From Trichodesmium sp. MAG_R04 (GTDB taxonomy: Bacteria; Cyanobacteriota; Cyanobacteriia; Cyanobacteriales; Microcoleaceae), in assembly GCA_023356515.1 (NCBI GenBank), contig JAKQYG010000172.1, positions 1 to 8,067 of the forward strand: a stretch of 8,067 bases of DNA. Direction: 5' to 3'. The position numbers and the translations under genes are program-made. Positions 6,476 through 8,067 of the stretch are shown here, piece after piece. The notes beneath the pieces are model-generated. The model was not told where the DNA came from. It searched no databases and was given only the letters and a program-made list of their open reading frames with translations. Positions within the stretch are counted from its first letter, which is position 1, and each line of letters begins with the position of its first letter.

Positions 6476-6570
6476 TTAAAATTTTTATCAACTTTCTTGA
6501 ATATTAGCTAAAATTGCTGAAGGCTTAATAATATTGAGTTGAGTACTTATTCTGATATTGCTAAATACGA

Positions 6571-6603
6571 AGGAATTATAATTCCTGGTAATAATAGGAA
6601 TTA
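6571..6603. promoter_or_regulatory. palindrome AGGAATTA-TAATTCCT with third half-site
   Basis: AGGAATTATAATTCCT (6571-6586) is a perfect 16-base palindrome, and AGGAATTA recurs at 6596-6603. Two-plus-one half-sites within 33 bases, about 30 bases before the leader stub, could be a repressor site. No protein can be named. Confidence 0.4.
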
Positions 6604-6630
6604 TTAAAATCAAGCTTAAGGAAAATCTCT

Positions 6631-6657
6631 ATGCAATCAACAGAAAATAACCAATAA
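6631..6657 (+). pseudogene. truncated double-glycine leader stub
   Basis: An ATG with a good ribosome binding site (AAGGA at 6618-6622, eight bases upstream) opens a frame reading MQSTENNQ then TAA. It matches the leader of precursor 3 (MQETEKNE), with 20 of the first 27 bases identical. Similarity ends at the stop and no Tyr-rich core follows. Most likely a decayed fourth copy of the peptide gene. A translated short leader with a regulatory role is less likely but possible. Confidence 0.6.
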
Positions 6658-6710
6658 AAAAATATCCGGATGTTGGAAGTCCCTAACGAATAATAGATTA
6701 ATAGATCTAA

Positions 6711-6755
6711 AATCAAAAGATAGTTAAAAACAATTATAGATATTTTAGCTATCTT
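6711..6755. promoter_or_regulatory. conserved hairpin element upstream of peptide 2
   Basis: AATCAAAAGATAGTT (6711-6725), a 22-base loop, then GCTATCTT (6748-6755); AAGATAG pairs with CTATCTT. The same arrangement, with identical loop length and one base change in the left block, precedes peptide 3. It lies 35 bases before the start codon. Candidate operator or RNA hairpin in the 5' leader. Confidence 0.55.
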
Positions 6756-6790
6756 ATCTTATAAATCGAAATAAACCAGAGGATAATTTC

Positions 6791-7003
6791 ATGCAAGAAA
6801 CTCAAAACAGCGAACTATTTTCCGACCTTTCTTCTGAAGAATCTTGCACTCTTAATGGTGGTCATTATTACCATAATTCTTACAGTTATAGTCGCTCTGT
6901 ACCTTACTATCGTCGTCCTGTTAGCTACCACTATCGTAGCTATAAGTACCATAATATTCGCCCTGTTCGTTATAGCTACCAAAGCTATTACAATTGCTAC
7001 TAA
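6791..7003 (+). CDS. double-glycine leader peptide precursor 2, Tyr-rich core
   Basis: Precursor of 70 residues. The leader (MQETQNSELFSDL..., ending SCTLNGG) is 24 residues, identical at 16 positions to that of precursor 3, and keeps Phe -15, Leu -12, Glu -8, Leu -4 and Gly-Gly. The 46-residue core has 15 Tyr, about one third, with six Arg, four His, many Ser and no Asp or Glu, so it is strongly basic. Repeated short units such as SYHYRSYKYH and RPVRYSYQSYY suggest low-complexity growth. There is a single Cys near the C terminus. ATG 6791 is supported by AGAGGA seven bases upstream. The core shares RSV and PVRY-x-Y with precursor 3. Expected to be cleaved and exported by the C39 transporter. 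Mature activity is unknown. Confidence 0.9.
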   Translation: MQETQNSELFSDLSSEESCTLNGGHYYHNSYSYSRSVPYYRRPVSYHYRSYKYHNIRPVRYSYQSYYNCY

Positions 7004-7068
7004 AAGTTAGCATATAAATAAAAAAAATCTCCTGAAATCACACCTTACCGAAAGAATAATTCATGACA

Positions 7069-7116
7069 AATCACAAGATAGTTGCAGAAATAAATATACA
7101 TTTAAACTATCTTGTT
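7069..7116. promoter_or_regulatory. conserved hairpin element upstream of peptide 3
   Basis: ACAAGATAGTT (7073-7083) and AACTATCTTGT (7105-7115) form a perfect 11-base inverted repeat with a 21-base loop. The block AATCACAAGATAGTT (7069-7083) differs by one base from that upstream of peptide 2, and the distance to CTATCTT is the same in both. It ends about 28 bases before the start codon. Candidate operator or 5'-leader hairpin controlling the paralogues together. Confidence 0.6.
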
Positions 7117-7143
7117 GATTAAAGTAACCGTGAGAAACAAATG

Positions 7144-7377
7144 ATGCAAGAAACTGAAAAGAACGAACTATTTTCTGATATTTCCACTGAAAACTCTGCC
7201 ACTATTAATGGTGGTCATGGTTGTGGTTGTAATGGCTATAAATCTGCTAGATCTGTAAGTTATGGGTATGGTCCTGGTGGCCATTATTATAATGTTTATG
7301 GATATAATTATCCTGTGCGTTATAATTACCGTCCTCGTGGTAGTTATGTTCGCTTCTATCGTAGGAGCTGCAACTAA
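7144..7377 (+). CDS. double-glycine leader peptide precursor 3, Tyr/Gly/Arg-rich core
   Basis: Precursor of 77 residues from ATG 7144, which aligns MQE with its two paralogues; ATG 7141 directly before it would add one Met. The 24-residue leader (MQETEKNELFSDI..., ending SATINGG) keeps Phe -15, Ile -12, Ile -4 and Gly-Gly, with Asn rather than Glu at -8. The 53-residue core has 12 Tyr, seven Arg, many Gly, no Asp or Glu, and three Cys (core positions 3, 5 and 52) that could form a disulfide or bind metal. The core opens HGCGCNG and ends YRRSCN. Shine-Dalgarno is weak (GTGAGAA). It is the last peptide gene before a strong terminator. Cargo of the C39 transporter by context. Function unknown. 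Confidence 0.89.
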   Translation: MQETEKNELFSDISTENSATINGGHGCGCNGYKSARSVSYGYGPGGHYYNVYGYNYPVRYNYRPRGSYVRFYRRSCN

Positions 7378-7430
7378 AAGCCATATCATGGTGAGATTAT
7401 AGCTCTAATTAGTATTTTATAAATTAAGGG

Positions 7431-7460
7431 AAGCGCCTATAAATCTATAGGTGCTTTTTT
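7431..7460 (+). terminator. rho-independent terminator after the peptide genes
   Basis: AAGCGCCTATA (7431-7441) and TATAGGTGCTT (7446-7456) pair over 11 bases with one G-T wobble, closing the loop AATC, followed by a run of six T. It lies 53 bases after the peptide 3 stop, so the precursor transcript should end here and the transporter gene should mostly use its own promoter. Confidence 0.9.
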
Positions 7461-7525
7461 CTGATTTGATTGTTTATGAAAAGAAAGAGTTATTTGGCAT
7501 AGCATAATTCATCAGTCTAGTTATT

Positions 7526-7568
7526 TTTAAATTAAAAATTAAATTAAAAGTCAAATTAAAAGTTAAAC
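7526..7568. repeat. AT-rich short tandem repeats before the transporter gene
   Basis: Units like AAATTAAAA and CAAATTAAAAGT recur about four times in imperfect register, ending four bases before the transporter ATG. This is likely the promoter and 5' untranslated region. No Shine-Dalgarno is visible. It may be simple slippage. Confidence 0.45.
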
Positions 7569-7572
7569 TATT

Positions 7573-8067
7573 ATGTTAGACATTGTACCAATACCAATAT
7601 TACCAAAAGTATCTACTGAGGGTGAAATAAATAACTTTAATAAATATCCAATAATTCTCCAACAAAGTGAGGAAGATTGTGGAGCAGCTTGTCTAGCTTC
7701 TATTGCCAAATACCATGGTCGTACTTTAACAATTAATCGGATTAGAGAAACTATAGGTACTAATCAACAGGGAACCACATTATTAGGCTTAAAACAGGGT
7801 GCAGATACTATTGGTTTTAATGCTAGATCTGTAAAAGCTAATCCAGAAATTTTAAAGCAAATTGACCGCGCTCCTTTACCAGCAATTATTCATTGGCAAG
7901 GCTATCATTGGGTGGTTTTGTATGGTAAACAAGGGGATAAATATGTTATTGCTGATCCTGCCATTGGTATTCGTTTTTTGTCTGAAAAAGAGTTAGCTGA
8001 AGCCTGGGAAGATTTGGTTTGTTTATTAGTAGAGCCTGACCCAAAACGCTTTTTTTCTGAGGCTGAT
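7573..8067 (+). CDS. peptidase C39-domain ABC transporter, 3'-partial
   Basis: The first 165 residues of a bifunctional exporter (PCAT type) that cleaves double-glycine leaders inside the cell and pumps the mature peptide across the inner membrane. Visible is the whole C39 cysteine peptidase domain, about 25-155. It contains QQSEEDCGAACLA with catalytic Cys36 and oxyanion Gln30, YHWVVLYG with catalytic His112, and IADPAIG with Asp128. The Gln-to-Cys spacing of 6 and His-to-Asp spacing of 16 match ComA-type peptidases, so the protease looks active. The membrane and ATPase domains lie beyond the window. ATG 7573 is the first start in the frame and gives a normal N terminus before the domain; no cyclic-nucleotide-binding domain precedes it. 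Its partners are the divergent HlyD-family protein and the three peptide precursors upstream. Confidence 0.95.
   Translation, partial: MLDIVPIPILPKVSTEGEINNFNKYPIILQQSEEDCGAACLASIAKYHGRTLTINRIRETIGTNQQGTTLLGLKQGADTIGFNARSVKANPEILKQIDRAPLPAIIHWQGYHWVVLYGKQGDKYVIADPAIGIRFLSEKELAEAWEDLVCLLVEPDPKRFFSEAD

Larger units (their letters stand above)
6476..6790. other. spacer with leader stub and repeated regulatory motifs
   Basis: This 315-base gap between peptide genes 1 and 2 holds no full gene. In order it contains a 16-base perfect palindrome with a third half-site (6571-6603), a truncated leader open frame (6631-6657), an ATCCGGAT palindrome (6664-6671), the hairpin shared with peptide 3's upstream region (6711-6755), and the ribosome binding site AGAGGA (6778-6783) seven bases before the peptide 2 start. 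No terminator is seen after peptide 1. Confidence 0.6.

Noticed and set aside
6791..7003. Lanthipeptide, Nif11-type or cyanobactin precursor
   Set aside because: The leader is short and of plain double-glycine type. Cores lack the Cys plus Ser/Thr pattern, and no modification enzyme is encoded in the window.
7168..7389. 73-codon open frame on the minus strand opposite peptide 3
   Set aside because: Its Ile/Thr-rich product is the mirror of the Tyr codons of the real gene. The plus strand has homology to two neighbours.

Overview
The window comes from an AT-rich cyanobacterium, probably a filamentous one. The octamer GCGATCGC (HIP1, a cyanobacterial signature) occurs at 985, 5103 and 5547. 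The protein types are also cyanobacterial: an FHA-domain Ser/Thr kinase, a PP2C phosphatase, a DUF4327-like small protein, and fragments of IS607 and IS200/IS605 transposons. A little over half of the window is coding and the spacers are long and full of transposon debris. Genus cannot be fixed from this sequence.

Layout. 2-916 (+): C-terminal catalytic part of a PP2C Ser/Thr phosphatase, cut by the window start. 917-1505: spacer with a tnpB 3'-end remnant and a MITE-like inverted-repeat element. 1506-2729 (+): FHA plus Ser/Thr kinase protein. 2730-3590: spacer with another MITE-like element, a repeated transposon-end sequence, a zinc-ribbon tnpB remnant and a frameshifted IS607-type recombinase remnant (minus strand). 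3591-3809 (-): small DUF4327-like protein. 3810-4747: spacer with hairpins and two tnpB C-terminal fragments (+). 4748-5827 (-): HlyD-family membrane fusion protein. 5828-7572: three small secreted-peptide genes (+) with repeated regulatory-looking DNA, one or two decayed copies and a strong terminator. 7573-8067 (+): start of an ABC transporter with an N-terminal C39 peptidase domain, cut by the window end.

The right half is the most interesting part. Three paralogous precursors share a near-identical 24-residue double-glycine leader but have divergent cores in which roughly a quarter to a third of residues are tyrosine. They sit between a divergent membrane fusion protein and a peptidase-containing ABC transporter whose catalytic Gln, Cys, His and Asp are all present. 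The natural reading is an export system: the C39 domain cleaves after Gly-Gly and the transporter exports the core with the HlyD-type adaptor. What the tyrosine-rich peptides do outside the cell is unknown; antimicrobial, signalling or matrix roles are all possible. A truncated leader stub, a hairpin at conserved spacing upstream of peptides 2 and 3, and repeated ATCCGGAT palindromes indicate that the family grew by tandem duplication and is still turning over.

The left half is an ordinary kinase/phosphatase signalling pair separated by mobile-element debris. I see no functional link between it and the peptide locus.
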